From assembly GCF_002335745.1 (NCBI RefSeq), contig NZ_NIST01000001.1:2867636-2931635 (forward strand): a DNA stretch of 64,000 nt, given 5' to 3'. The DNA is from Evansella halocellulosilytica. GTDB lineage: Bacteria > Bacillota > Bacilli > Bacillales > Salisediminibacteriaceae. Below the pieces are notes generated by a model, which saw only the letters and a list, made by a program, of their open reading frames with translations, made no database searches and was not told the origin of the DNA. The translations under genes were made by a program, and so were the position numbers. Each line of letters opens with the position of its first letter. The first letter of the stretch is position 1. This document shows, one piece after another, positions 7,827-17,040 of the stretch.

Positions 7827-8742
7827 TCATGAAACAACAAAAATTGATTTTATTAAACATCGAAAAAAATTCTTTATATTCTCAGGGGTTATGGTCATTC
7901 TCGGTGTCCTTCTCCTTTCGACAGTAGGTTTAAACTTAGGAATTGACTTTCGAAGCGGAACGACGATCGACGTTTTGTCTGATGAGGAGTTGACTGAAGA
8001 AGCAGTGACAGCTGAATTTGAAACAATCGGTATAATTCCCGATGATGTCATTCTAGCTGGTGCAAATAATGAAATTGGACGTGCCTCATTTATCGGGAAT
8101 CTAGAACAACAAGAAACGTTGGAAGTTCAAAGTCACTTTGAAGATGTGTATGGCCACACACCAACAGTAAGTACTGTTACACCGATGGTCGGCGAAGAAT
8201 TAGCCCGTAACGCGATTATTTCTGTATTAATTGCAACTGTAGGAATTATTATTTACGTTACGATCCGTTTTGAACTGCTTTATGGAATTTCTGCGATTGT
8301 TGCACTGTTTCATGATGCGTTGTTTATTTTGTTTGTTTTTTCTATTTTACAGTTTGAAGTTAATATCCCGTTTATTGCCGCAGTCTTGACGATTGTTGGT
8401 TACTCGATTAATGATACGATTGTTACGTTTGACAGGATTCGGGAAAATATGAAGCTTGAGAAAAAAGTGAAAAAGTTTGATGATTTAGCAAGAGTTGTGA
8501 ACAAATCATTAGTCCAAACATTAGCGCGTTCGATCAATACGGTCCTTACGGTTGTTTTCGCAGCTGGAGCACTATGGATTTTCGGGGGAGATGCGATCCA
8601 AACATTTGCATTTGCCTTAGTTGTTGGGTTAGTAGCTGGAACGTACTCATCACTTTTCTTAGCTTCACAATTATGGCTCGTAATGAAAGCGAAGCAGTTG
8701 GAACGTAAAAAGCAACGCCCCGTACAGCAAAGTGAGGCTTAA
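7816..8742 (+). CDS. secF: Protein translocase subunit SecF
   Basis: A 308-residue protein with TM1 at about residues 20-40, LGIDFRSGTT at 41-50 and TIVGYSINDTIVTFDRIREN in the fourth membrane segment, the SecF signatures. GTG 7816 is chosen because AAGGAG (7800-7805) is 10 bases upstream; the GTG at 7807 is too close. The start overlaps the 3' end of secD by 11 bases, implying coupled translation. A terminator follows directly. Confidence 0.93.
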   Translation: MNFDHETTKIDFIKHRKKFFIFSGVMVILGVLLLSTVGLNLGIDFRSGTTIDVLSDEELTEEAVTAEFETIGIIPDDVILAGANNEIGRASFIGNLEQQETLEVQSHFEDVYGHTPTVSTVTPMVGEELARNAIISVLIATVGIIIYVTIRFELLYGISAIVALFHDALFILFVFSILQFEVNIPFIAAVLTIVGYSINDTIVTFDRIRENMKLEKKVKKFDDLARVVNKSLVQTLARSINTVLTVVFAAGALWIFGGDAIQTFAFALVVGLVAGTYSSLFLASQLWLVMKAKQLERKKQRPVQQSEA

Positions 8743-8747
8743 TAGCT

Positions 8748-8782
8748 AAGAAGTTGGTGCTTTGTCCACCAGCTTCTTTTCC
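8748..8782 (+). terminator. Terminator of the secDF operon
   Basis: AAGAAGTTGGTG pairs with CACCAGCTTCTT (one G-U), with TTTT after the stem, six bases downstream of the secF stop. Confidence 0.85.
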
Positions 8783-8819
8783 ATTTTAACCCAGGTGCCA
8801 GACACCTGGGTTAAAATGG
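8781..8819. repeat. Perfect 17-bp palindrome, REP-like
   Basis: The arms 8781-8797 and 8803-8819 are perfect complements around a 5-base loop, with core CCAGGTG...CACCTGG. It abuts the secF terminator. The core is shared with the GTGCCTGGCAC family elsewhere in the window. Confidence 0.75.
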
Positions 8820-9056
8820 AAAATGATTACTAGTGACATCGTCGGTTTGTCATCACTTGAATGTTTTTCATGTTATAGTGAAAGAATAACCGAATAGGTT
8901 TATCTTTCCATATACATCCCTTTTCAGATTATAAAAATGAACTCTTTTCGTAGATGAAATAGCTGTTTGGTTATAGTAAGGAAAGGTTTTTAAAAAAAAC
9001 AACATCATTATTTAATAAAACTTAAAATAAAGATTGTTTTTCGTTGAGGTGGAGTC
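8820..9056. other. Intergenic region upstream of the cation efflux gene
   Basis: AT-rich, no ORF. A TATAGT near 8875 preceded by TTGTCA-like bases could be a promoter, but the spacing is poor. No operator or riboswitch is recognisable. Confidence 0.3.
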
Positions 9057-9977
9057 ATGAATACACCAAATCAAGAATTAAGGTATAAAAAAGTACGATT
9101 CGGTGCGTGGGTTGGAATTATTGGGAATGTCGTATTAGCAGCAGTTAAAGCGATTGTAGGGTTAATGGCAAATAGTCGGGCACTTGTTGCTGATGCTGTA
9201 CATTCTGCATCTGATGTAATAGGATCAGTTGCTGTCTTAATCGGAGTGAGAGCTGCAAAACAGCCACCGGATAAAGACCATCCTTACGGTCATGGAAAAG
9301 CAGAAACGGTAACCGCAATTATTGTTGCGGTATTGCTTTTTGTAGTTGGACTCGAAATTGCCATTAATGCGGGAAAATCCTTTTTTGAACCAATTGATGT
9401 TCCTGGTATGGCGGCAATATATGCAGTAATTTTTTCGATCATTGTTAAGGAACTTATGTTTCGTTATAAGATCCATTTGGGTAAGAAATATAAGAGTGAT
9501 GCATTAATAACAGACGCATGGCATCATCGTTCTGACGTATTTTCATCACTTTCAGCCTTATTAGGTATCGGTGCATCGATTATCGGAGGTAACATAGGTG
9601 TTCCATGGCTTATTTATGCTGATCCATTAGCAGGGTTATTTGTTGCCATCCTTATTATAAAAATGGCTTGGAAGCTTGGAAGTGAAGCCATTCATAATAC
9701 ATTAGATCATGTACTTCATGATGAGGATACGACAGATATGTATGCTGAAGCGTCTACAGTAGAAGGAGTGATGAAAATAGATGAGCTGCTAGCGAGGGAG
9801 CATGGACATTACGTAATCGTAGACTTAAAAGTTGCAGTTGATCCAGAAATTACAGTAGAAGAAGGCCATACGATCGGCAAAAGAGTGAAGGAAAGGCTAA
9901 TGGAAGATGATTATGTACAAGACGTGCGCGTACATATCAACCCATACTCAAACAACGAGGAGAGTGAGTATAAGTGA
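9057..9977 (+). CDS. Cation diffusion facilitator family transporter
   Basis: A 306-residue protein with six membrane segments in the first 200 residues and a C-terminal cytoplasmic domain. The CDF metal-site motifs are present: LVADAVHSASDVIGS in TM2 (HxxxD) and DAWHHRSDVFSSL in TM5 (HHRSD), with DKDHPYGHGKAE between them. CDF proteins export Zn2+, Fe2+, Mn2+ or Co2+ in exchange for H+. The HSASD/HHRSD pair does not settle the metal. It overlaps the LapA-domain gene by 4 bases and is probably co-transcribed with it. Confidence 0.9.
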   Translation: MNTPNQELRYKKVRFGAWVGIIGNVVLAAVKAIVGLMANSRALVADAVHSASDVIGSVAVLIGVRAAKQPPDKDHPYGHGKAETVTAIIVAVLLFVVGLEIAINAGKSFFEPIDVPGMAAIYAVIFSIIVKELMFRYKIHLGKKYKSDALITDAWHHRSDVFSSLSALLGIGASIIGGNIGVPWLIYADPLAGLFVAILIIKMAWKLGSEAIHNTLDHVLHDEDTTDMYAEASTVEGVMKIDELLAREHGHYVIVDLKVAVDPEITVEEGHTIGKRVKERLMEDDYVQDVRVHINPYSNNEESEYK

Positions 9978-10303
9978 GAGGCCAATGGGGACTCATAATC
10001 GGTATCATAGTCGTATTAATTATTGCGATTTTTTCAGTCATTAATGTAGACCCTGTAGAAGTAAATTATTTGTTTGGTCAAAGTGAGTGGCCGTTAGTCT
10101 TAATCATCATTGGTTCAGTATTAATGGGAGGAATCATTGTTGGAAGTGTAGGAATGTACAAAATATATCGTCTGCAGCAAGAAATTAAGAGGTTGAGTTC
10201 GAAGCAGGGCGAACGATCTCAAACGACTGTAAAAGAAAAAAACAAAAACAAGAACCGTAACGAAGATAAAGCAAACGATGCAGCACTTAGTAAAAAGAAA
10301 TAA
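9974..10303 (+). CDS. LapA-domain small membrane protein (YrvD-like)
   Basis: A 109-residue protein with two membrane segments (about residues 5-22 and 41-62) and the LapA signature FSVINVDPVEVNYLFG between them. A basic, Lys/Asn-rich cytoplasmic tail follows an amphipathic helix (KIYRLQQEIKRL). In B. subtilis YrvD sits just before recJ, as here. The role in Gram-positives is unknown. GTG 9974 overlaps the preceding stop (GTGA). Confidence 0.8.
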   Translation: MRGQWGLIIGIIVVLIIAIFSVINVDPVEVNYLFGQSEWPLVLIIIGSVLMGGIIVGSVGMYKIYRLQQEIKRLSSKQGERSQTTVKEKNKNKNRNEDKANDAALSKKK

Positions 10304-10319
10304 ACATATATCTCCATTG

Positions 10320-10370
10320 CCACCTTTTCTGACCTTATGTATAATGAGTTGGTCAGGGGTGGTATTTTTT
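10320..10370 (+). promoter_or_regulatory. Hairpin holding the recJ ribosome binding site
   Basis: CCACC and CTGACC (10320-10334) are complementary to GGTCAG and GGTGG (10351-10362), followed by six T just before the recJ ATG. The SD stretch AGGGGTGG lies in the 3' arm. It can be read as a terminator for the upstream pair or as a structure that hides the recJ SD site. Confidence 0.55.
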
Positions 10371-12719
10371 ATGCTACAAGCAAACGCACGGTGGAAAATA
10401 AATAAACCGGACGAGCAACTTGTGGAACAACTATCATACGAACTTGGTGTTTCAATGATTGCTGCTCGTTTTTTAGTTCAACGAAATTTCAATACAGCTG
10501 ATAAGGCTAAAGCATTTTTACATATTAATAAACAAGCACTTCATGATCCTTTTACCATGAAGGACATGGCAAAAGGAATTGAACGGACGAAAGCTGCAAT
10601 TGAGAACAATGAACGAATTCTAATTTTTGGAGATTATGATGCCGATGGGGTAACGAGTACATCACTTATGTACTTAACATTAAAGCAATTAGGTGCTCAC
10701 GTAGGTTTTTATGTGCCGAATCGATTTACTGAAGGGTACGGGCCGAATGAAAATGCATTCAGGCATGCTTATGATGAAGGTGTATCATTAATTATAACTG
10801 TCGATACAGGAATATCTGCGGTGCACGAAGCAGAAGTGGTAAAGGAATTAGGAATCGATCTTATTATTACAGATCACCATGAACCGCCACCACATCTACC
10901 AGAGGGTTTTGCGGTCATTAATCCTAAGCGTCCTGACTGCGAATATCCTAATAAAAATTTAGCTGGAGTAGGAGTTGCTTTTAAGTTTGCAGAAGCCTTA
11001 CTAGGGGAGCTCCCTGAACAATTTCTAGATTTAGTTGCAATCGGGACAGTCGCTGATTTAGTTCCATTAATCGATGAAAACCGCTTTTTTGTAACTGAAG
11101 GAGTTCGTCGTTTACAAAGAGAACAACGCCCTGGATTAAAAGCGTTAATGGAGCATTGCGGGATTGAAACAAAAGAAATGAGTGAAGAACAAATTGGATT
11201 TATGATTGGGCCAAGGCTGAACGCAGCGGGGCGTCTCGACTCAGCTGATCCTGCCATTCATTTGCTTACTTGTAAAGACCCCTCAGAGGCTGATGAGATC
11301 GCCTTAATGATTGATGATTTAAATAAGGAAAGACAAAAGATTGTAAGTGATATGGCTAAAGAAGCTGAGCAGCAAGTCGAGGAAGCTGATATCCCACCAG
11401 TTATTATCGTCGGAAAAGAAGGATGGAATGCTGGGGTTATCGGGATTGTTGCAAGCAGACTTGTAGAAAAGTATTACAGACCGACGATCGTTTTAAGTCT
11501 CGACTCAGAGAAAGGGATAGCTAAAGGATCAGCACGAAGTATTGAAGGATTTGATATGTTCCAATCATTATCTCAGTGTCGTGAATGGCTACCGCATTTT
11601 GGTGGACATCCTATGGCAGCAGGTTTAACGATGAACTTAGACGATATTGATCGTTTACAAGAAAGATTAATTCAGATTTCTCATGAAACGATGAGCGAAG
11701 AAGACTGGATACGCTCACTTCATGTAGATTTACCTGTGAATATACACGAAGTAACAATCGATGCTATAGCTGATTTAATGAGCATGGCTCCCTTCGGAGT
11801 GGGGAATCCTGCACCTAAGGTTTTATTAGAACGTATTGAAATAGATACGTGCAAAAAAATTGGTGCAAAAAAGGATCATCTAAAAATCAGCTTTAAACAA
11901 GAAGATAAATCACTAGACGGTATTGGCTTTAGAATGGGCGATAAACATGAAGCGCTCTCCCAAATCGCAGTTGCTTCTGTTGTCGGACAATTATCGATTA
12001 ACGAATGGAACGGCCATAGTAAACCGCAAATTATTCTAGAGGATATGAAGGTTGATGAATGGCAGCTTTTTGATTTAAGAGGTGACCACAATCCATTAAT
12101 TAAGCTAAGTCATTTACCACCTGAAGATGTTACGGTTGTCGTCTTCCAAGAAAAGAGCTTTAATCGATATGACCTGCATGAAGAGTGGGGAATTGTTACA
12201 CCAAACTCAACATCTATCCTGCAGCAAGAGCCTCGAAAATATGTTGTATTATTAGATTTACCAGAAAGCTCTAGCCAATTAAAACTGGTTCTTCAATCAC
12301 TACATGAACCTCATCGCCTTTATGTCTGTTTTGATCAGGATGATAGTGAAAGTTCATTTTTTGAAGCAACCCCAACTCGTGAGCAATTTAAATGGATGTA
12401 CGCCTTTTTGAAAAAAAGAGGAACATTCGATATTAGGAAATACGGATCCGAATTAGCAAGGTATAAAGGTTGGTCTGAAAAATCAATTCAATTTATGTGT
12501 AAGGTGTTTTTTGATTTAGAATTTGTTAAAATAGACAATGGACTTATTATCGTTGAAGAATCACCAGAAAAAAAAGATTTAGTAAGTTCACCGACATATA
12601 AAAGGCGCATTGAACAGAGTGAGTTAGAAAACGAACTACTTTATTCATCCTATCGTTCGCTGAAACAACAATTAGAAGGGTACATGAATGAAAGAGTGCC
12701 TACTCATACTTCATTATAA
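10371..12719 (+). CDS. recJ: Single-stranded-DNA-specific exonuclease RecJ
   Basis: A 782-residue protein, close to the B. subtilis length. DHH-family motifs are intact: FGDYDADGVTS at about 86-96, VDTGISA near 144 and ITDHHEPP at about 166-173. The DHHA1 region has GVIGIVASRLVEKY, and GGHPMAAGLTM follows. A long C-terminal extension is typical of Bacillaceae RecJ. It degrades single strands 5' to 3' in RecF-type recombination and mismatch or base-excision repair. ATG 10371 is preferred to the upstream ATG at 10278, which lies before the SD hairpin and would add a non-conserved extension. Confidence 0.93.
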   Translation: MLQANARWKINKPDEQLVEQLSYELGVSMIAARFLVQRNFNTADKAKAFLHINKQALHDPFTMKDMAKGIERTKAAIENNERILIFGDYDADGVTSTSLMYLTLKQLGAHVGFYVPNRFTEGYGPNENAFRHAYDEGVSLIITVDTGISAVHEAEVVKELGIDLIITDHHEPPPHLPEGFAVINPKRPDCEYPNKNLAGVGVAFKFAEALLGELPEQFLDLVAIGTVADLVPLIDENRFFVTEGVRRLQREQRPGLKALMEHCGIETKEMSEEQIGFMIGPRLNAAGRLDSADPAIHLLTCKDPSEADEIALMIDDLNKERQKIVSDMAKEAEQQVEEADIPPVIIVGKEGWNAGVIGIVASRLVEKYYRPTIVLSLDSEKGIAKGSARSIEGFDMFQSLSQCREWLPHFGGHPMAAGLTMNLDDIDRLQERLIQISHETMSEEDWIRSLHVDLPVNIHEVTIDAIADLMSMAPFGVGNPAPKVLLERIEIDTCKKIGAKKDHLKISFKQEDKSLDGIGFRMGDKHEALSQIAVASVVGQLSINEWNGHSKPQIILEDMKVDEWQLFDLRGDHNPLIKLSHLPPEDVTVVVFQEKSFNRYDLHEEWGIVTPNSTSILQQEPRKYVVLLDLPESSSQLKLVLQSLHEPHRLYVCFDQDDSESSFFEATPTREQFKWMYAFLKKRGTFDIRKYGSELARYKGWSEKSIQFMCKVFFDLEFVKIDNGLIIVEESPEKKDLVSSPTYKRRIEQSELENELLYSSYRSLKQQLEGYMNERVPTHTSL

Positions 12720-12826
12720 TAGGAACAGTTTACTGAAAGTCTTCTTCGTTCCAAATCGTATATTTCTCTTTAGGAGTATAAGTAAGGTCGATGGTTACGA
12801 AGGTAGAATTAGGAGGAAACCAATCA

Positions 12827-13339
12827 ATGGATTTTAAAAAGTATATTACAGTCGTAGAAAATTTTCCTAAAGAAGGAATTCGTTTTAAAGATATTACGAC
12901 ATTGATGGAAGATGGAGAAGCTTATAAAAAAGCAATTGACGAAATGGCCAACTTTGCAAAAGAAAAAGAAATAGATATCGTCGTTGGACCTGAAGCCCGC
13001 GGTTTTGTCGTCGGGTGCCCGATTTCTTATGCGTTAAAAGTTGGTTTTGTACCAGTCAGGAAAGCAGGGAAACTTCCTCGTGAAGTAATCGGAGTTGATT
13101 ATGGCCTTGAGTACGGGAAAGACAGCCTAAACATCCATAAAGATTCGATTAAACAGGGACAGCGTGTTTTAATTACGGATGATTTGTTAGCAACAGGCGG
13201 CACAATCGAAGCAACGATTCAAATGGTCGAAAAGCTTGGAGGAATTGTTGCAGGTATCGCCTTTATGATTGAGTTAAGTTATTTAGACGGTCGAGAAAAA
13301 TTAGAAAATTATGATGTATTTACATTAATGAAATACTAA
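12827..13339 (+). CDS. apt: Adenine phosphoribosyltransferase
   Basis: A 170-residue protein beginning [20 protein letters not shown]. The PRPP-binding loop [17 protein letters not shown] is at about 116-132, and the PEARGF motif is present near residue 53. Apt converts adenine and PRPP to AMP in purine salvage. AGGAGG at 12811-12816 fixes ATG 12827 over the upstream ATG at 12791. It lies between recJ and relA as in B. subtilis. Confidence 0.95.
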   Translation: MDFKKYITVVENFPKEGIRFKDITTLMEDGEAYKKAIDEMANFAKEKEIDIVVGPEARGFVVGCPISYALKVGFVPVRKAGKLPREVIGVDYGLEYGKDSLNIHKDSIKQGQRVLITDDLLATGGTIEATIQMVEKLGGIVAGIAFMIELSYLDGREKLENYDVFTLMKY

Positions 13340-13446
13340 GACTGAGGCCATTTATGTCCTTATAGTTAAAAACAAAAAGTTGACTGATGCAGCAGAGATA
13401 CATAATGATATGAACCTCTGGTCATTAAGAGCTTTTATCTATTTCA

Positions 13447-13480
13447 AAAACAAGGGAGTGGGTCCACTCCCTTGTTTTAA
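13447..13480 (+). terminator. Terminator after apt
   Basis: A perfect 15-bp stem, AAAACAAGGGAGTGG with its complement, has a 2-base spacer and ends in TTTT. It lies about 110 bases after apt and could work in either direction. Confidence 0.75.
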
Positions 13481-13507
13481 AACATTCATTTTGTAAAAGC
13501 AAGAAAA

Positions 13508-13522
13508 TAATAATTATTATCA
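13508..13522. promoter_or_regulatory. Fur/PerR-box-like palindrome
   Basis: TAATAATTATTATCA matches the Bacillus 7-1-7 Fur box TGATAATNATTATCA at 14 of 15 positions. The sequence is AT-rich, so a chance match is possible. The next gene on the plus strand is relA, 230 bases away. Confidence 0.35.
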
Positions 13523-13751
13523 TTTTATCTATGCTTTTTTATAAGAATTTATGTTATGCTTAATGAAAGTCTTTTCTACGGAAGAGGCCCTTTTTTTATC
13601 ATCGGATTCGACAAAATTCTCATGGTGGTAAAAAATTTGTTTATATTGGATAGCGAAGAGAGTGTTTAAATAAAGGACAGAAATATTTGTTATTTTTCCC
13701 GGACTTTTGAACATTCACATAAAAATAATATCTGGATGTTAAGGTGATCTC

Positions 13752-15932
13752 ATGACTAGTGAACAAGTGCTAGAAAAAGCAAGTGAATATCTTCCGGAAC
13801 AAGAGGTTCAGTTTTTAAAAAAAGCTTATGAACTGGCGGAATATGCCCATCGTGAGCAATTTAGAAAATCAGGAGAACCTTATATTTGGCATCCAGTTCA
13901 AGTTGCAGGAATATTAGTTGAACTTGGGATGGATCCAAATACAATCTCTGCTGCATTTCTTCACGATGTGGTTGAAGATACTGACGTGCCTTTAGAGGAA
14001 ATCGAGGCACAATTCGGTGAAGAAGTAGCCATGCTTGTTGATGGTGTAACGAAGCTCGGTAAAATAAAATATAAATCAAAAGAAGAACAGCAGGCAGAGA
14101 ATCATCGGAAAATGTTTGTTGCAATGGCTAGAGACATTCGTGTCATCTTAATTAAGCTAGCTGACCGTTTACACAATATGCGTACACTGAAGCATCTCCC
14201 ACCAGAAAAGCAACGGCGAATTGCAAATGAGACGTTAGAAATATTTGCGCCGTTAGCGCATCGTTTAGGGATCTCTACGATTAAATGGGAGCTTGAAGAT
14301 ACGGCTTTACGCTATTTAAACCCCCAACAATATTATCGAATCGTTAACTTAATGAAGAAAAAACGTGCAGAGCGTGAAGATTATATTGAAGATGTTAAAC
14401 AGCAAATTCAGGATCGTCTTGAAAAAGTAAATGTCAAAGCTGAAATTAACGGAAGAGCGAAGCATATTTACAGCATTTATCGTAAAATGGCTTTACAAAA
14501 TAAACAATTTAATGAGATTTATGACCTTCTTGCAGTCCGAATTATCGTGAACAGTATTAAAGATTGTTATGCTGTTTTAGGAATTATTCACACGCATTGG
14601 AAGCCAATGCCAGGAAGGTTTAAAGATTATATTGCAATGCCTAAAGCAAATATGTATCAATCGTTGCATACGACAGTCATCGGTCCGAAGGGGGATCCTC
14701 TAGAGGTTCAAATTCGTTCTGAAGACATGCATAAAGTTGCTGAATTTGGTGTAGCAGCTCATTGGGCATATAAAGAAGGTAAAACAGTAGAAAATCAAGA
14801 ATCATTAGAAACGAAGCTGTCTTGGTTTAGAGAGATCATTGAATGGCAAAATGATACGAACGATGCACAAGAGTTTATGGAATCATTAAAGATTGATCTC
14901 TTCTCAGATATGGTATTCGTTTTCACTCCTAAAGGCGACGTAATTGAACTTCCGAAAGGATCTGTTCCTCTTGATTTTGCTTTTCGCATTCATACAGAAG
15001 TCGGTAATCGCTGTATCGGTGCAAAAGTAAATGGAAAAATGGTTCCTCTCGATCACCAATTAAAAACGGGAGATATTATTGAAGTGTTAACTTCAAAACA
15101 TTCTTATGGACCAAGTCAAGACTGGCTAAAGGTCACTCAAAGTTCTCATGCAAAAAATAAAATTCGCCAATGGTTTAAAAAAGAGCGACGTGAAGAAAAC
15201 GTTGAAAAAGGACGCGAATTAATTGAACGGGAGATCGAGAGAAAAGGCTATACAGTAAAAGAAGTTATGATTAATGAAAATATTGAGCGGGTTGCAAATA
15301 AGTTTAACTTTTCTGCTGAAGATGATATGTATGCAGCAGTCGGATATGGTGGAATTACAGCCGCTCAAATCGTAACAAGGTTAACGGACAATATTCGGAA
15401 AAAAGAAGAAGATGATTTAGAAAACCAAACGATAACAGAAGCTGTCGAAGATCTAAAAAAATATGACACACAAAAGAAAACGAGTACAGGTGTAAGAGTA
15501 AAAGGGATTGATAACTTACTAATCCGTTTATCTCGCTGTTGCAACCCAGTTCCTGGCGATGATATTGTCGGATATATTACTAAAGGGCGCGGCGTTTCGA
15601 TCCATAGAAGTGACTGCCCAAATATTAATACAGATAATGCACAAACGAGGCTTCTTCCAGTTGAGTGGGAAGGAGATCAACAGCATTCGAAGAATTATAA
15701 TGTAGATATTGAAATCTCAGGCTATGATCGAAGAGGCTTGCTTAATGAAGTTCTTCAAGCTGTTGCAGAAACTAAAACGAATATTAATGCGGTATCAGGT
15801 CGTTCAGACAAAAATAAAATGGCAACGATTAATATGACGATTTCGATTCAAAACATCTCACATTTGCAAAAAGTTGTCGAAAGGATTAAACAAATACCTG
15901 ATATTTATTCTGTACGTAGAATTATGCACTAA
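13752..15932 (+). CDS. relA: Bifunctional (p)ppGpp synthetase/hydrolase RelA
   Basis: A 726-residue Rel protein. The hydrolase domain carries the HD motif HDVVED at 71-76. The synthetase domain has GRFKDYIAMPKANMYQSLHT near 295-315 and EVQIRSEDMHKVAEFGVAAHW. A TGS domain (FVFTPKGDVIELPKGSVPLDFA), a CC/zinc-finger stretch (LSRCCNPVPGDDIVGY) and a C-terminal ACT domain follow. It makes and removes the stringent-response alarmones. ATG 13752 follows AAGGTGAT. The order relA-dtd is conserved. Confidence 0.96.
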   Translation: MTSEQVLEKASEYLPEQEVQFLKKAYELAEYAHREQFRKSGEPYIWHPVQVAGILVELGMDPNTISAAFLHDVVEDTDVPLEEIEAQFGEEVAMLVDGVTKLGKIKYKSKEEQQAENHRKMFVAMARDIRVILIKLADRLHNMRTLKHLPPEKQRRIANETLEIFAPLAHRLGISTIKWELEDTALRYLNPQQYYRIVNLMKKKRAEREDYIEDVKQQIQDRLEKVNVKAEINGRAKHIYSIYRKMALQNKQFNEIYDLLAVRIIVNSIKDCYAVLGIIHTHWKPMPGRFKDYIAMPKANMYQSLHTTVIGPKGDPLEVQIRSEDMHKVAEFGVAAHWAYKEGKTVENQESLETKLSWFREIIEWQNDTNDAQEFMESLKIDLFSDMVFVFTPKGDVIELPKGSVPLDFAFRIHTEVGNRCIGAKVNGKMVPLDHQLKTGDIIEVLTSKHSYGPSQDWLKVTQSSHAKNKIRQWFKKERREENVEKGRELIEREIERKGYTVKEVMINENIERVANKFNFSAEDDMYAAVGYGGITAAQIVTRLTDNIRKKEEDDLENQTITEAVEDLKKYDTQKKTSTGVRVKGIDNLLIRLSRCCNPVPGDDIVGYITKGRGVSIHRSDCPNINTDNAQTRLLPVEWEGDQQHSKNYNVDIEISGYDRRGLLNEVLQAVAETKTNINAVSGRSDKNKMATINMTISIQNISHLQKVVERIKQIPDIYSVRRIMH

Positions 15933-15947
15933 TGAAAGAGGGGTAAC

Positions 15948-16388
15948 ATGCGAGTAGTCGTTCAACGAAGTCATCAAGCAAATGTTAAAGTAGAAAATGA
16001 AGTTGTCGGCCAAATTGATCATGGTCTAGTCCTTTTAGTTGGAATGACTCATGAGGATACGGAAGAGGACGTAAAATTTGTCGCTGAAAAAATAACGAAC
16101 TTACGTATATTTGAAGATGAGAATGATAAGCTCAATTTATCTGTTAAAGATGTAAATGGACAAGTTTTATCAATCTCTCAATTTACTCTGTATGGTGATT
16201 GCCGAAAAGGGCGAAGACCGAACTTTATGGCTGCAGCAAAGCCAGATCATGCAAAAGAGCTATATGATCAATTTAACGAAGAATTACGTACATTAGGGAT
16301 GCACGTTGAGACCGGGATTTTTGGTGAAATGATGGATGTGTCGTTAACAAATAATGGCCCAGTTACGTTGATTGTAGAAAGCAAATAA
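15948..16388 (+). CDS. dtd: D-aminoacyl-tRNA deacylase
   Basis: A 146-residue protein with the two DTD active-site motifs: [10 protein letters not shown] near residue 77 and [12 protein letters not shown] at the C-terminus (the cis Gly-Pro). It hydrolyses D-amino acids and glycine mischarged on tRNA. An AGAGGGG SD site precedes ATG 15948, 15 bases after the relA stop, so the two are one operon. The amidase gene that follows dtd in B. subtilis is absent. Confidence 0.95.
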   Translation: MRVVVQRSHQANVKVENEVVGQIDHGLVLLVGMTHEDTEEDVKFVAEKITNLRIFEDENDKLNLSVKDVNGQVLSISQFTLYGDCRKGRRPNFMAAAKPDHAKELYDQFNEELRTLGMHVETGIFGEMMDVSLTNNGPVTLIVESK

Positions 16389-16444
16389 CGAACGATCATT
16401 CTGGTGATAAATTGAATCGTTGGATAAATCCATTATTCGCTTGT

Positions 16445-16481
16445 AAAAAAGTGATCATCTTTCGTATCATTCGCTTTTTTT
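16445..16481 (+). terminator. Terminator of relA-dtd
   Basis: AAAAAGTGAT pairs with ATTCGCTTTTT (with wobbles), followed by a T run, about 55 bases after dtd. Confidence 0.7.
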
Positions 16482-16524
16482 AAGGTAACACTTAAAAGAA
16501 AATCGAAAGGCAGATGATCGACAA

Positions 16525-16701
16525 ATGAGATCTGGAAACCAACAAAATCGTTTTACTTCCGTAAACTCAAAATTGTTAGGTGTGAATTTTCACCGTTTTA
16601 CAGATATGGAACCAAATACTACAACTGTTGAATTAGCTACAGAATTTGGATTATCAAATCGTGAAGTTAGAACGTTAAAACAGCATCTTGAACGAAACTA
16701 A
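16525..16701 (+). CDS. Small helix-turn-helix-like protein (YrzK-like)
   Basis: A 58-residue ORF starting MRSGNQQNRFTSVNSKLLG. Its C-terminal half (TVELATEFGLSNREVRTLKQHLER) has the rhythm of a sigma-70 region 4 or DeoR-type HTH. In B. subtilis the small gene yrzK occupies this place before hisS. GAAAGG lies about 14 bases upstream, which is long for an SD site. The function is unknown; the position and an intact frame support a real gene. Confidence 0.7.
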   Translation: MRSGNQQNRFTSVNSKLLGVNFHRFTDMEPNTTTVELATEFGLSNREVRTLKQHLERN

Positions 16702-16724
16702 ATCTTCATTTGCCGAATTTATAG

Positions 16725-16753
16725 TTGACAGGATATCAGACAATTCGTATGAT
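16725..16753 (+). promoter_or_regulatory. Sigma-A promoter of hisS-aspS
   Basis: TTGACA (16725-16730), a 17-base spacer and TATGAT (16748-16753) lie just before the T-box leader. Confidence 0.8.
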
Positions 16754-16780
16754 AGAATACAATTACGAACATTAAAACCA

Positions 16781-17040
16781 ATGAGGGAGAATAGTAATGG
16801 AGCACCCCCATGAGCAGAGAAGAAGTGTCATCGGCTGGAAACACTTCTACATGGACCTTCATGAATGAACACTCCTTAGGTGTTTCTCTGAAAGGACGTC
16901 CGTTTTAGTAGGAGAAATCGTAGCTCAGGCGTTAACTGAAGGAAGTGGGAGCATGTAAGTCGTATGCTTCAACAAGGGTGGCACCACGGGAAATAACTCT
17001 CGTCCCTGACAATTGTTCAGGAACGGGGGTTTTTTATGTT
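16781..17040 (+). promoter_or_regulatory. T-box riboswitch upstream of hisS-aspS
   Basis: The T-box core AAGGGTGGCACCACGG (16974-16989) is followed by a GC-rich terminator with a T run (about 17001-17036). Stem I can be drawn with AGGGAG (about 16784-16789) pairing with CTCCTT (16872-16877). The specifier strand just 5' of CTCC reads GAACA: AAC at 16868-16870 is in the register used by the alaS T-box of this window, while CAC (His) at 16870-16872 overlaps it. The leader lets uncharged tRNA favour readthrough into hisS and aspS. Confidence 0.9.

Larger units (their letters stand above)
13340..13751. other. apt-relA intergenic region
   Basis: No convincing gene lies in these 412 bases. They hold the apt terminator (13447-13480), a Fur-box-like palindrome (13508-13522), a short hairpin with a T run at about 13571-13597, and the TTTCCCGGACTTTTGAAC motif near 13696 shared with the element at 2561-2694. 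A 61-codon minus-strand ORF here has no SD site and looks spurious. Confidence 0.5.

Noticed and set aside
7790-7830. Programmed frameshift making a SecDF fusion
   Set aside because: No slippery heptamer is visible, and an SD site with GTG start at 7816 explains separate translation.
13529-13714. 61-codon ORF on the minus strand between apt and relA
   Set aside because: No SD site, composition of random AT-rich DNA, and it overlaps the relA leader and a hairpin.
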